DNA of 64,000 nt from JACKII01 sp041687435 (GCA_041687435.1 JAWLBX010000017.1:1-64000), one strand, 5' to 3'; shown: positions 28,479 to 37,571, counted from the stretch's first letter. Translations and numbers: made by a program. Notes: generated by a model from the sequence alone, not told the origin.

Positions 28479-29321
28479 ATGACGGCCGCACCGGCAGCCA
28501 CCCGTGAACGGCCCTGCCCGATCTGCGAGACGGAAAACCCCGACCCGCCACCCGGTCGCTATGGCCGGGATGGCTGGCAGGCCATTTCCTGCCGCCAATG
28601 CGGCTTTGTCCATATGCAGACCGTGCCGGAAACCACCGAACTGGTCGAAACCTTTGCCTGGGAGAAAACCTTCCCGGTCGAAGCAAAACGGCGCAAAACC
28701 AAACACCCCATCTTTGCTTGGCTCGATGGCAAGACCCGTTGGCGGCTGCACATCCTCAAACGCACCGAAGGCGTGGATATTCTCAACAAACGCGCCACCC
28801 CCGGCCCGGCGCTGGATCTTGGCTGCGGCAGCGGCGGCGCGTTTTCCGGCTTTGCACCGCATCTGATCCCACACGGCATCGAAATTTCACAGACCCTCGC
28901 AGAACGGGCCGCACAGGTTGCTGGCGAACGCGGTGGCAGCGTCATACAGGCTTCCTCCGCTGACGGGCTGACCCAGTTCCCGGACAATTTCTTCACCGCC
29001 GCATTGCTGCGTTCCTATCTGGAGCATGACTGGCAGGCCCGGGAGGTAATGCACAACCTGTATGCGAAGATGGCACCCGGCGGATTGGCTGCGGTTAAAG
29101 TGCCGAATTACGGCAGCTTCAACCGGCGGCTGATGCAGGCCCGCTGGTGCGGGTTTCGTTTTCCCGACCACGTCAACTATTTCGACAAGACCAGCCTGCG
29201 CCGGTTGGCAGAGGGTGCCCGCTTTCGTGTGGAAATGCCACTGATGCAATCCCTGCCGACTGACGACAACATGCTGGCCATCCTGATCAAACCTTCACCG
29301 GCAGAAAGCGGCCGCCCATGA
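28479..29321 (+). CDS. Class I SAM methyltransferase with N-terminal zinc-ribbon
   Basis: About 280 residues. Two CxxC pairs (Cys13/16 and Cys38/41, in CPIC and CRQC) form a probable zinc ribbon, followed by a SAM-binding domain with ALDLGCGSGGAFSG and the late motif YLEHDWQAREVM. It resembles methyltransferases acting on sugars or small molecules in polysaccharide or secondary metabolism. The start is unsure: in-frame ATGs at 28395 and 28416 lie further up, the first overlapping the GMC gene. The stop overlaps the next start (ATGA). Confidence 0.8.
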   Translation: MTAAPAATRERPCPICETENPDPPPGRYGRDGWQAISCRQCGFVHMQTVPETTELVETFAWEKTFPVEAKRRKTKHPIFAWLDGKTRWRLHILKRTEGVDILNKRATPGPALDLGCGSGGAFSGFAPHLIPHGIEISQTLAERAAQVAGERGGSVIQASSADGLTQFPDNFFTAALLRSYLEHDWQAREVMHNLYAKMAPGGLAAVKVPNYGSFNRRLMQARWCGFRFPDHVNYFDKTSLRRLAEGARFRVEMPLMQSLPTDDNMLAILIKPSPAESGRP

Positions 29322-29521
29322 GTTCCGTCCTTTATTTCATGATCCCCCTGGCGTTCCTTGCGGTCGTCGTGGTCCTCGTCACCGGCGTAGTGGGATTTGC
29401 CCGCGGCGGCAAATTCAACCGGCAATACGGTAACAAGCTGATGCAGGCCCGCGTGGCGCTGCAATTCGGCGCGGTCATGCTATTGCTCCTGCTAGCGTTG
29501 ATCGGCGGGATCGGAGCCTAA
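29318..29521 (+). CDS. Twin-transmembrane HIG1-domain protein
   Basis: 67 residues with two transmembrane helices (about 5-27 and 45-65) joined by the loop GGKFNRQYGNKLMQARVALQ, the HIG1 signature. In mitochondria HIG1 proteins support respiratory supercomplexes; bacterial roles are little studied. Its ATG overlaps the methyltransferase stop by 4 bases and it is 4 bases from the next gene, so it is in the same operon. From memory, alphaproteobacteria often place it beside the adenosyltransferase and ETF genes. Confidence 0.85.
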   Translation: MSSVLYFMIPLAFLAVVVVLVTGVVGFARGGKFNRQYGNKLMQARVALQFGAVMLLLLLALIGGIGA

Positions 29522-29525
29522 CGCA

Positions 29526-30092
29526 ATGGTAAAACTCACCAAAATCTATACCCGCGGCGGCGATCAGGGCGAGACATCGCTGGGCACCGGCCAACGCGTG
29601 CCCAAATACGCCAAACGGGTGGAGGCTTACGGAACGGTCGATGAAGCGAACGCCACCATCGGCCTGGCCCGCCTGCACGCCGAAGGCGAGGCCGACGCCA
29701 TGCTCTCGCGCATCCAGAACGACATGTTCGACTTGGGCGCTGATCTCTGCACCCCAGAGACCGGGGGCGAGAAGGCCCACGGAGCCTTGCGTATCGTGCC
29801 CGCTCAGGTGGGCCGGCTGGAGGCCGAAATCGACGCAATGAACGAGCGCCTCGCCCCCCTCACCTCCTTCATCCTGCCCGGCGGCTCGGCAGCGGCCGCG
29901 CACCTGCACGCCGCCCGCACCATCGTGCGCCGGGCGGAAAGGCTGATGGTTGACCTGGCCGGACATGAACCGGTGAATGAAGCGGCGATCCATTACATCA
30001 ACCGCCTGTCCGACCACCTGTTCGTGCTGGCCCGCCACTGCAACGGCGATGGCAAGGCAGACGTGCTGTGGGTTCCAGGTCAGAACCGCTGA
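29526..30092 (+). CDS. Cob(I)alamin adenosyltransferase, PduO type
   Basis: 188 residues. ATP-binding YTRGGDQGETSLGTGQRVPK at the N-terminus, AYGTVDEANATIG, and the C-terminal RRAERLMVDL...YINRLSDHLFVLAR are all diagnostic of the PduO/MMAB family. It converts reduced cobalamin to adenosylcobalamin, the cofactor of methylmalonyl-CoA and ethylmalonyl-CoA mutases. It follows the HIG1 gene by 4 bases. No cobalamin riboswitch was recognised upstream. Confidence 0.94.
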   Translation: MVKLTKIYTRGGDQGETSLGTGQRVPKYAKRVEAYGTVDEANATIGLARLHAEGEADAMLSRIQNDMFDLGADLCTPETGGEKAHGALRIVPAQVGRLEAEIDAMNERLAPLTSFILPGGSAAAAHLHAARTIVRRAERLMVDLAGHEPVNEAAIHYINRLSDHLFVLARHCNGDGKADVLWVPGQNR

Positions 30093-30132
30093 CATGGCCG
30101 CGATGATCCGGCGCGGCGGGCAAGGCGTACCG

Positions 30133-30161
30133 TTGACACGATGGCGCTGCCTCCGTAACAA
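30133..30161 (+). promoter_or_regulatory. Candidate sigma-70 promoter for etfBA-hbd
   Basis: A consensus TTGACA at 30133-30138 is followed by a 17-base spacer and TAACAA at 30156-30161, about 60 bases before etfB. This would let etfBA-hbd be expressed apart from the upstream adenosyltransferase. Confidence 0.45.
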
Positions 30162-30220
30162 CACAGTCTCAGTTTAGCCTTTCGCAGGCGCACAACCTCC
30201 ATTAACGGAACGAGCCTCTC

Positions 30221-30970
30221 ATGAAAGTCCTGGTCCCGGTCAAGCGGGTCATCGACTACAACGTGAAAATCCGCGTCAAAGCGGATGGCACGGGCGTCGA
30301 GACCCAGAACGTCAAAATGTCGATGAATCCGTTCGATGAAATCTCCATCGAAGAAGCGGTTCGCCTGAAAGAAGCCGGGATCGCGACCGACGTGGTCGCG
30401 GTGTCCATGGGCCCGCAACAGTGCACCGAGACCATCCGCACCGCACTGGCCATGGGCGCGGACCGTGGCATCCACGTCAAAACCGACGACGCGCTAGAGC
30501 CGCTGGCAGTTGCCAAAATGCTGAAGGCACTGGCCGAAAAGGAAGAGCCGCAGCTCATCATCGTCGGCAAGCAAGCGATCGACGACGACTGCAACCAGAC
30601 CGGCCAGATGGCCTCCGCCCTGCTTGGCTGGTCCCAGGCTTGCTTTGCCAGCGTCCTGAAGGTCGAGGGCGACAAGGCCACGGTCACGCGGGAGATCGAC
30701 GGCGGCCTTGAAACCATCGACATTACGATGCCCGCGGTGGTCACCGTTGACCTGCGCCTGAACGAGCCGCGCTATGCATCGCTGCCAAACATCATGAAGG
30801 CGAAGAAAAAGCCGATTGAGGAAGTTACCCCGGCCGACCTGGGCGTTGATACCGCACCGCGCCTCGCGGTGGTTAATGTTGCCGAGCCGCCGAAGCGCGA
30901 AGGCGGCGGCAAGGTTGCCGACGTGCAGGAACTGGTCAGCAAGCTGATGTCGGAGGCGAAAGTCATCTAA
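30221..30970 (+). CDS. etfB: Electron transfer flavoprotein, beta subunit
   Basis: 249 residues. Starts MKVLVPVKRVIDYN, with the AMP-binding region and signature VDLRLNEPRYASLPNIMKAK. With EtfA it carries electrons from acyl-CoA dehydrogenases, such as Mcd at 11155, to ETF-ubiquinone oxidoreductase. Its TAA overlaps the etfA ATG by one base (TAATG), giving translational coupling. Confidence 0.97.
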   Translation: MKVLVPVKRVIDYNVKIRVKADGTGVETQNVKMSMNPFDEISIEEAVRLKEAGIATDVVAVSMGPQQCTETIRTALAMGADRGIHVKTDDALEPLAVAKMLKALAEKEEPQLIIVGKQAIDDDCNQTGQMASALLGWSQACFASVLKVEGDKATVTREIDGGLETIDITMPAVVTVDLRLNEPRYASLPNIMKAKKKPIEEVTPADLGVDTAPRLAVVNVAEPPKREGGGKVADVQELVSKLMSEAKVI

Positions 30971-31923
30971 TGAGCGTTCTCGTTATAGCCGAAGTAAACG
31001 GCAGCCAGATCGCCCCGGCCACCCGCAATGCGGTGACCGCGGCGACCCAACTCGACAGCGATGTGCACCTGCTGGTCGCAGGCGGTGACGGCAGCGGCGA
31101 TGCCGCCGCGACCGGCGCCAAAATCGCCGGCGTCACCAAGGTGCTGCATGCCGAGGACGCAGCCTATGCCAATGGCTTGGCTGAGAACATGGCGAAACTG
31201 ATCGCCGGCTTGGCCAATAACTATAGCCACGTTCTGGCCGCAGCGACCAACCAGGGCAAGAACATCATGCCCCGCGTCGCCGCCACGCTGGATGTGATGC
31301 AGATCTCCGAAATTACGGATGTGAAGGACGCCGAAACCTTTGTGCGGCCGATCTATGCTGGCAACGCGTTGGCAACGGTGAAGTCCTCCGACGGCATCAA
31401 AATCATCACCGTGCGCGCCACTGCGTTCGACGCTGCAGCCGCCTCCGGTGGCTCCGCCAGTGTCGAGACCACCGATGCGGCGGGCGATGCGGGCCTTTCC
31501 AGCTTTGTTGGCCGCGAACTGACCAAATCGGAACGCCCGGAACTGACCCAGGCCGGGATCATCGTTTCCGGCGGCCGCGGCATGGGCTCCGGCGATAACT
31601 TCAAGATCCTGGAAGAATTGGCGGACGAGTTGGGGGCCGCGGTCGGCGCCTCGCGTGCCGCCGTCGATGCGGGCTTCGTGCCGAACGACTACCAGGTCGG
31701 CCAGACCGGCAAGGTCGTCGCGCCGGAACTCTACATTGCCTGTGGCATTTCGGGTGCCATTCAGCATCTCGCGGGCATGAAGGATTCCAAAGTGATCGTC
31801 GCGATCAACAAGGATGAAGAAGCCCCAATCTTTCAGGTGGCAGATTACGGCCTGATCGGTGACCTGTTCACCGTCGTGCCGGAACTGACTGCCGAGATCA
31901 AGAAACGCCGCGCCGAGGCCTGA
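30970..31923 (+). CDS. etfA: Electron transfer flavoprotein, alpha subunit
   Basis: 317 residues. The N-terminal domain starts MSVLVIAEVNG; the FAD-binding C-terminal domain has GRGMGSGDNF, AVGASRAAVDAGF, GQTGKVVAPELYIACGISGA and the closing NKDEEAPIFQVADYGLIGDL. It binds FAD and pairs with EtfB. Overlaps etfB by one base and precedes hbd by 72 bases. Confidence 0.97.
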   Translation: MSVLVIAEVNGSQIAPATRNAVTAATQLDSDVHLLVAGGDGSGDAAATGAKIAGVTKVLHAEDAAYANGLAENMAKLIAGLANNYSHVLAAATNQGKNIMPRVAATLDVMQISEITDVKDAETFVRPIYAGNALATVKSSDGIKIITVRATAFDAAAASGGSASVETTDAAGDAGLSSFVGRELTKSERPELTQAGIIVSGGRGMGSGDNFKILEELADELGAAVGASRAAVDAGFVPNDYQVGQTGKVVAPELYIACGISGAIQHLAGMKDSKVIVAINKDEEAPIFQVADYGLIGDLFTVVPELTAEIKKRRAEA

Positions 31924-31995
31924 TCCATCGCGCCTCTATCTGTCACCCTTAACAACCCACGGTCGGACGCCGCGAGCGTCGAGGAACGAAACTCC

Positions 31996-32868
31996 ATGGT
32001 TCAGAAAATCGGCGTAATCGGCGCCGGCCAAATGGGTAATGGCATCGCGCACGTGTGTGCCGTTGCCGGTTATGATGTGGTCCTGGCGGATATTTCCAAA
32101 GAGCGGCTGGAAGAAGCGATGGCCGTTATGGACCGCAACATGGAACGTCAGGTTCGCCGCAGCCTGATAGATGAATTCGGCAAGATCGAAGCGCTCCAAC
32201 GCATCACGACGACCACGGACTATGCCGATTTCGGCGATTGCGACATGGTGATCGAGGCTGCAACCGAAAACGAAGCCGTCAAGCGGGAGGTGTTCGCAAA
32301 GCTGGTGCCGAACCTGCGGGCCGATGCGCTGATTGCCTCGAACACCTCTTCCATCTCGATCACCCGGCTGGCCTCCTCGACAGACCGCCCTGGCAAGTTC
32401 ATGGGCGTTCACTTCATGAACCCCGTGCCTATGATGAATTTGGTGGAGTTGATCCGCGGCATCGCGACCGAGGAAGAAACTGTCGCCACCTTCCGCGAAG
32501 TCACCCAGCGCCTTGGCAAATGCCCGGTCTCGGCAGAGGACTTTCCGGCCTTCATCGTCAACCGTATCCTGCTGCCGATGATCAACGAGGCGGTCTATAC
32601 CCTTTATGAAGGTGTTGGCTCGGTCGAATCGATCGACACAGCGATGAAACTGGGTGCGAACCACCCGATGGGGCCGCTGGAACTGGCGGATTTCATCGGC
32701 CTGGATGTCTGTCTCGCCGTCATGCAGGTGCTGTATGAAGGCCTTGCCGATACCAAATACAGGCCCTGCCCGCTTCTGGTGAAGTATGTCGAGGCCGGCT
32801 GGCTTGGTCGCAAGACCAACCGCGGCTTCTATGACTACAATGGCCCGGACCCGGTGCCGACGCGGTAA
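31996..32868 (+). CDS. hbd: 3-hydroxybutyryl-CoA dehydrogenase
   Basis: 290 residues, single-domain-pair 3-hydroxyacyl-CoA dehydrogenase. NAD loop VIGAGQMGNGIAHV (7-20), catalytic His139 in VHFMNPVP with Asn142 and Glu151, and the C-terminal dimerisation domain HPMGPLELADFIGLDVC. It interconverts 3-hydroxybutyryl-CoA and acetoacetyl-CoA, linking PHB, butyrate and acetyl-CoA metabolism. Its place after etfBA is a common alphaproteobacterial arrangement. Confidence 0.93.
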   Translation: MVQKIGVIGAGQMGNGIAHVCAVAGYDVVLADISKERLEEAMAVMDRNMERQVRRSLIDEFGKIEALQRITTTTDYADFGDCDMVIEAATENEAVKREVFAKLVPNLRADALIASNTSSISITRLASSTDRPGKFMGVHFMNPVPMMNLVELIRGIATEEETVATFREVTQRLGKCPVSAEDFPAFIVNRILLPMINEAVYTLYEGVGSVESIDTAMKLGANHPMGPLELADFIGLDVCLAVMQVLYEGLADTKYRPCPLLVKYVEAGWLGRKTNRGFYDYNGPDPVPTR

Positions 32869-32944
32869 TCGCGCGGACCAACGCGAGCCCGCCAACGGGA
32901 ACCTAAAGGCCACTGCCTTATAGCTCCCGCCTCCCTTCCCTCCT

Positions 32945-34549
32945 CTACCGAGCGTCCTGTAACACCAGATCGGCTGCCTTCTCGCCAATCATGATGGATG
33001 GCGCATTGGTGTTGCCGCTTGTCAATGTCGGCATGATCGAGGCGTCGGCAACGCGCAGCCCCTCAATGCCATGCACCTTCAGCCGGTGATCCACCACGGC
33101 CATCGCGTCGCTGCCCATCTTGCAGGTTCCGACCGGATGGTAGGTTGTTTCCGCGGTGCGCTTCACCCAGTCGATGATTTCGTCGTGGGTGTTCACGTCC
33201 GGGCCCGGACCATCTTCCGTCAGTTGCAGCTTTTGCATTGCCGGTGCCCGCATGATAGCGCGGGCAATGTTCACCGCCGCAACCGTCAACTCCTCATCGG
33301 TACGCGCCGACAGGAAGTTGAAGTTGATGGCCGGAGCCTGCCGCGGATCGGCGGACGTGATGTGAATATGCCCCTTGCTTTCCGGCCGCATCGGATGGGC
33401 ATAGCATGTCATGCCGGACTGTTTGGAAATTACCGGGCCGGCGGGCCGCATCTCCGTCAGCATCGGCACCCAGCCCAACAGGCAGTCCGGCGCCTCCAAA
33501 CCGTCGCGCGAGCGCACGAAGGCGCGCATGGGCGCTGCCACCGCCGCCATCATGCTCGGCTGGCCCAGCACATAGCGCAATGCCTGCCAAGCGAGCCCAC
33601 CCCCCCTGGTCCGGTCATTCAGTGAGTAGCCCTTGGCGCCGATCAGCCAGCGCGTGCGCGGAGCGTAGTGATCGCGCAGATTCTCGCCGACGCCCGGCAG
33701 GTTATGCTGCACGCCAATGCCCAGGCCTTGCAACCGCTCCGCCTGGCCAATGCCGGAAAGTTCCAGCAATTGCGGTGAGTTGATCGATCCACCGCTGATT
33801 ACGACATCCCGCCCTGAACATGCCTCGCGCCGATCGTTGCCAACCGAGTAGCGCACGCCGACACAACGTTTTCCCTCCAGGATCAAGCCTTCGGCATGCG
33901 CCCCCGTCTCGATATGCAGGTTCGCACGCTTGCGGATCGGCTCCAGATAGCAGGCGGCGGTGCTCATGCGGCGACGGCCATAGATTGTCGCCTGGCTCAT
34001 GGCGATGCCGTCCTGTACCGGGCCGTTATAATCCGGATTGTAGGCGATCCCCACCTGCTCCGCCGCCGCCACAACGGTCGCCAGCAGAGGGTCCGTCGGC
34101 TTTGGATTGGTGACGCGCAGCGGGCCGCCGCGGCCGCGGTAAGAGTCATCGCCTTCGCTGGGCGTGAAGGTCTCCATGCGCTTGAACAGGGGCAGCACGT
34201 CGCGGTAACTCCAACCGGAATTGCCCATCTGCGCCCAGGTATCGAAATCCTGTGCCTGCCCGCGCACGAAGGCGAGACCGTTGATCGAACTGGATCCTCC
34301 CAGAATCTTACCGCGCGGCACCGGCATCCGGCGGCCGTTGGTGCCCGCCTCCGGTTCCCCTTCGTACAGCCAGTTGGCGACGGGGTTTTTGAGCAGCTTG
34401 GCATAGCCAATCGGAATGCGTGACCAAAAATGCCCCGCCGGCCCGGCCTCCAGCAGCAGCACTTTGTATTTCGGGTTCTCGGAAAGCCGGTGCGCCACCA
34501 CCGCACCAGCGGAGCCCGCACCGACTACGATGAAGTCATAGGTTTGCAT
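32945..34549 (-). CDS. GMC-family FAD oxidoreductase (second)
   Basis: About 534 residues from the ATG at 34549 (MQTYDFIVVGAGSAG). FAD loop VVGAGSAGAVVAHRL, signature PRGKILGGSSSINGLAFVRG, second signature SGGSINSPQLLELSGIG and C-terminal TYHPVGTCKMG and SGNTNAPSIMIGE are all present. A longer reading from 34606 adds 19 residues ahead of the FAD motif and is less likely. Substrate alcohol unknown. It is the downstream neighbour of an LLM monooxygenase on the same strand, about 105 bases apart, so the two may form a catabolic pair. Confidence 0.92.
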   Translation of the reverse strand: MQTYDFIVVGAGSAGAVVAHRLSENPKYKVLLLEAGPAGHFWSRIPIGYAKLLKNPVANWLYEGEPEAGTNGRRMPVPRGKILGGSSSINGLAFVRGQAQDFDTWAQMGNSGWSYRDVLPLFKRMETFTPSEGDDSYRGRGGPLRVTNPKPTDPLLATVVAAAEQVGIAYNPDYNGPVQDGIAMSQATIYGRRRMSTAACYLEPIRKRANLHIETGAHAEGLILEGKRCVGVRYSVGNDRREACSGRDVVISGGSINSPQLLELSGIGQAERLQGLGIGVQHNLPGVGENLRDHYAPRTRWLIGAKGYSLNDRTRGGGLAWQALRYVLGQPSMMAAVAAPMRAFVRSRDGLEAPDCLLGWVPMLTEMRPAGPVISKQSGMTCYAHPMRPESKGHIHITSADPRQAPAINFNFLSARTDEELTVAAVNIARAIMRAPAMQKLQLTEDGPGPDVNTHDEIIDWVKRTAETTYHPVGTCKMGSDAMAVVDHRLKVHGIEGLRVADASIMPTLTSGNTNAPSIMIGEKAADLVLQDAR

Positions 34550-34655
34550 GTCGCCTGAGCCTCGGCCGCCAAGGCATGCGGCGGCCACTACCGGAAGAAT
34601 TGGCAACTATTGTACCGACTTCGCCCGTTGCCGGTAGGGGCAAACGCGAAAATGG

Positions 34656-35990
34656 TCAGTCCGGGAAGAACCGGTTCGGTGGCCGCGGCACGCCCAGGTT
34701 CTCCCGCAGCGTCTTGCCCTCGTACTCGGTGCGGAAGATGCGGCGGCGCTGCAACTCGGGCACCACCCGGTCAACGAATTCATCCAGGCCCGCCGGCAGA
34801 TAGGGGAACATGATGTTGAAGCCGTCGCTGGCGTCATTCATCAGCCAGTGCTCCATCTCGTCGGCGATTTGGCCCGGCGTGCCGACGAACGAGAGGCCGG
34901 CATAGCCGCCCCAGCGCCCGGCCAGTTGACGCACGGTCAGCCCCTCCTCCTTCGCCACCTTGATCACACGCTCGCGGCCGCTGAGGCTCGCCTGGGTCGG
35001 TGGCAGGTTTTGCGGCAGCGGGCCGTCCGGGTCGAAACGGCTGGCGTCGCAACCCAGCGCGATGGAAAGCGAAGCGATGCCGCTGTCGTAATGGACCAGA
35101 CTATCCAACACCGCCCGCTTTTCCCGCGCTTCCGCCTCTGAATCCCCAACCACGACCAGCGCGCCCGGCAGGATTTTCATGTGATCCGGATTGCGGCCGG
35201 CGGCAGGCATACGGCCTTTGACATCCCGATAGAATTCCTGCCCATCCGCCAACGTCCGGTAGGAGCAGAACACCATCTCCGCCGTTTCTGCCGCCAGTTG
35301 CTTGCCGGCCTCCGACGCACCCGCCTGCACGATCAGCGGCCAGCCCTGCACCGGCCGGGCGATGTTCAACGGCCCGCGCACGCTGAGATATTTGCCCTGA
35401 TGGTCAAGGATGTGAAGCTTGTCCGGATCGAAGAAAATCCCACTCTCCACATCGCGCACGAACGCATCGTCGGCCCAGCTATCCCATAACCCAGTCACCA
35501 CGTCATAGAATTCGCGCGCACGGGCATAGCGTTCGGCGTGCTCCATCTGCTCCTCATGCCCAAAATTCTTGGCAGCGTCCGGATTGGAGGTGGTGACGAT
35601 GTTCCAACCGGCCCGTCCGTTGGAGATATGGTCCAGGGAGGCGAAGCGCCGGGCGATCATGTAAGACGGCTCGAACGTGGTGGACGCGGTGGCGATCAGG
35701 CCCAAATGCTGGGTGTGCTGCGCCAGCGCCGGCAGCAGCGTTAGCGGATCAAAGCTGGTGACGGTGGCAGACCGCTTCAGCGCCTCCATCGGCATGTTCA
35801 GCACGGCCAGATGATCTGCCATGAAGAAAGCGTCGAACCTGCCCTCCTCCAGCTTTTGAGCATAGCGGATCAAGGCCTGCAGATTGAAATTCGCATCCGG
35901 CGTGCCACCCGGATAGCGCCAGGCGGCGGTGTGGATCGAGACCGGGCGCATAAACGCGCCGAGCTTCATCTGGCGTTTGGCTGTTGGCAT
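34656..35990 (-). CDS. LLM-class FMN-dependent monooxygenase (NtaA/DmoA/DszA type)
   Basis: 444 residues of the luciferase-like fold, NtaA/SnaA/DszA subgroup: MKLGAFMRPVSIHTAAWRYPG at the start, then FFMADHLAVLNMP, WNIVTTSNPDAAKNFGHEE, and GPLNIARPVQGWPLIVQAGAS. These two-component enzymes use FMNH2 from a separate reductase to cleave C-N or C-S bonds (nitrilotriacetate, dimethylsulfide, dibenzothiophene sulfone). No flavin reductase is adjacent. Divergent from the TRAP transporter genes, which could import its substrate; that link is inference. Confidence 0.9.
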   Translation of the reverse strand: MPTAKRQMKLGAFMRPVSIHTAAWRYPGGTPDANFNLQALIRYAQKLEEGRFDAFFMADHLAVLNMPMEALKRSATVTSFDPLTLLPALAQHTQHLGLIATASTTFEPSYMIARRFASLDHISNGRAGWNIVTTSNPDAAKNFGHEEQMEHAERYARAREFYDVVTGLWDSWADDAFVRDVESGIFFDPDKLHILDHQGKYLSVRGPLNIARPVQGWPLIVQAGASEAGKQLAAETAEMVFCSYRTLADGQEFYRDVKGRMPAAGRNPDHMKILPGALVVVGDSEAEAREKRAVLDSLVHYDSGIASLSIALGCDASRFDPDGPLPQNLPPTQASLSGRERVIKVAKEEGLTVRQLAGRWGGYAGLSFVGTPGQIADEMEHWLMNDASDGFNIMFPYLPAGLDEFVDRVVPELQRRRIFRTEYEGKTLRENLGVPRPPNRFFPD

Positions 35991-36362
35991 GCTGGCTCAT
36001 GTCTGCGGTGAAAACGGCAAAGGAGTGATGCTAACCGAACGAGGCAAAACCGTCGATGCACGGAACTGGTGTCACGGCTGCAAAGATCGACCGATGCAGG
36101 CACAGACAGGCCCAAACGGATAAGCCTAACGCGGCCCATAATTCCCGGTCCGGTCGGTCCGGACATTTGTCCGATAGATCGCACCGGCCTCCACACCCCA
36201 TTGATCCACACTCGACTTTCGTGCAAGAGAATGGCCATTCGATGGGGTGCGATGAGCGTTCCCCCTATTGGCACATGCTAGCATGGTGGTGTCGTGCCGG
36301 ATCGCGTGCATTGTGGCGCTGCACCATCCATCGAACCAACAAAGAGCCACGGAGATTCGTTC
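35991..36362. other. Divergent intergenic region, LLM monooxygenase / TRAP genes
   Basis: About 370 bases with no credible gene; it must carry the promoters of both flanking genes. Several GGTCCG/GTCCG repeats cluster at 36147-36173, which might be regulator half-sites. No regulator gene is adjacent. Confidence 0.4.
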
Positions 36363-37466
36363 ATGAGTAAAAAAGACCCGAAAGACCGCGTCGTCCATCG
36401 CGTCGGCGGCGTGAACATCCACCGCCGCGATCTGATCAAGGCCGGTGTGACCGGTGCATCTCTGGCCGCGGTCGCCGGGCTGCCGATGCAGGCTCAAGCG
36501 CAGTCGCCGGAATTCCGGTTCCGCATGCAGTCCTTCCTCGGGCCGGGCACCATCGAATGGGAACAGTTGGTGCCGCGCTTCATCAAGCGTGTCTCCGAGA
36601 TGTCGAACGGCCGTATTCAGATTCAGGCCTTCCCCCCCGGCGCGCTTGTGCCAACCTTCGAGTTGCTGGATGCCGTCGGCAAGGGCGTCGTGGAAATCGG
36701 CTATGGTGCGCAGGTTTACTGGCGCGGCAAGATCCCCTTCACCTTGTGGACCTGGGGCGTTCCGTTCGCCTTCAATACGCTCGACCACTATGACTATCTG
36801 TGGAACGAGACCGAACTGCTCGATATCGTCCGTGCCGCTTTCGCCAAGCACAACGTGCACTTCCTGGGCGGCATCTATTCGGACGAATGGGGCGCCACCA
36901 TGTCCCGCAACGAGCTGACACGCCTGTCTGACTTCGAAGGCATCAAGATTCGCAGCTTCGGCCTGGGCGCGGAAATCTGGAAAGCCCACGGTGCCAGCAT
37001 CGTCACCATCCCGGGCGAAGAGCAGTACACCGCCATGTCGACCGGTGTCATCGACGCGTCGAACTGGGGTTCCCCCTATGGCTTTGTCGCGGTGAAGCTG
37101 CACGAGGTTGCCAAGTACTATCTCGGCCCGTCGCTGATCAACTTCGACATGGAAGACATGTTCATGAGCATGCGGGCGTTCAACAACCTGCCGGAAGACC
37201 TGCAGGCGGTCATGAACCTCGCCACCCGTGTCTACGCCTTTGAGCGGGCCGCAACCTCCACCTACGCCAGTGCTTTGGCGGTGAAAGAGATGAAGGACGC
37301 CGGCGTGAAGTTCAACGCGCTGCCGCAGGAAGATCTGGACTCCGCCCGCAAGATCTCCGCAGAGGCGCTGGACCGCATGGCCGGTCAGGACGAGGACACC
37401 CAGCGGGTGTTGAAGATCATCTTCGACACCCGGGATACGTTCGCGTCCCGTCCCGAAAACATCTAG
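36363..37466 (+). CDS. TRAP transporter solute-binding protein (DctP family), Tat-exported
   Basis: 367 residues. The N-terminus has a twin-arginine signal (HRRDLIKAG, hydrophobic run, MQAQAQ cleavage area), so it is likely exported folded. The mature part has the DctP fold: IEWEQLVPRFIKRVSEMSNG, VGKGVVEIGYGAQVYW, and GIKIRSFGLGAEIWKAHGAS. It binds a small carboxylate in the periplasm for the DctQM permease encoded next. I chose the ATG at 36363 with GGAGA upstream. Ligand unknown. Confidence 0.92.
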   Translation: MSKKDPKDRVVHRVGGVNIHRRDLIKAGVTGASLAAVAGLPMQAQAQSPEFRFRMQSFLGPGTIEWEQLVPRFIKRVSEMSNGRIQIQAFPPGALVPTFELLDAVGKGVVEIGYGAQVYWRGKIPFTLWTWGVPFAFNTLDHYDYLWNETELLDIVRAAFAKHNVHFLGGIYSDEWGATMSRNELTRLSDFEGIKIRSFGLGAEIWKAHGASIVTIPGEEQYTAMSTGVIDASNWGSPYGFVAVKLHEVAKYYLGPSLINFDMEDMFMSMRAFNNLPEDLQAVMNLATRVYAFERAATSTYASALAVKEMKDAGVKFNALPQEDLDSARKISAEALDRMAGQDEDTQRVLKIIFDTRDTFASRPENI

Positions 37467-37504
37467 TCAGTCCAGCCGCATCAGGCAGGGCTTGACGCAA
37501 TCGG

Positions 37505-37535
37505 TCGGGCCGCATCCTATCCAGATGCGGCCCGA
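37505..37535 (+). promoter_or_regulatory. Stable hairpin between TRAP binding-protein and permease genes
   Basis: TCGGGCCGCATC and GATGCGGCCCGA form a perfect 12-bp stem with a 7-base loop and no T-run. It lies between dctP and dctQ of one operon. Such hairpins can protect the upstream message end and keep the binding protein more abundant than the permease; that role is inference. Confidence 0.6.
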
Positions 37536-37571
37536 TTGAGTGCAAACGTCCTGCTCTCATGGGAATTTATC

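Noticed and set aside
29322..29525. Cobalamin riboswitch ahead of the adenosyltransferase
   Set aside because: The upstream space is filled by the HIG1 gene and a 4-base gap; no B12-box-like element was seen.
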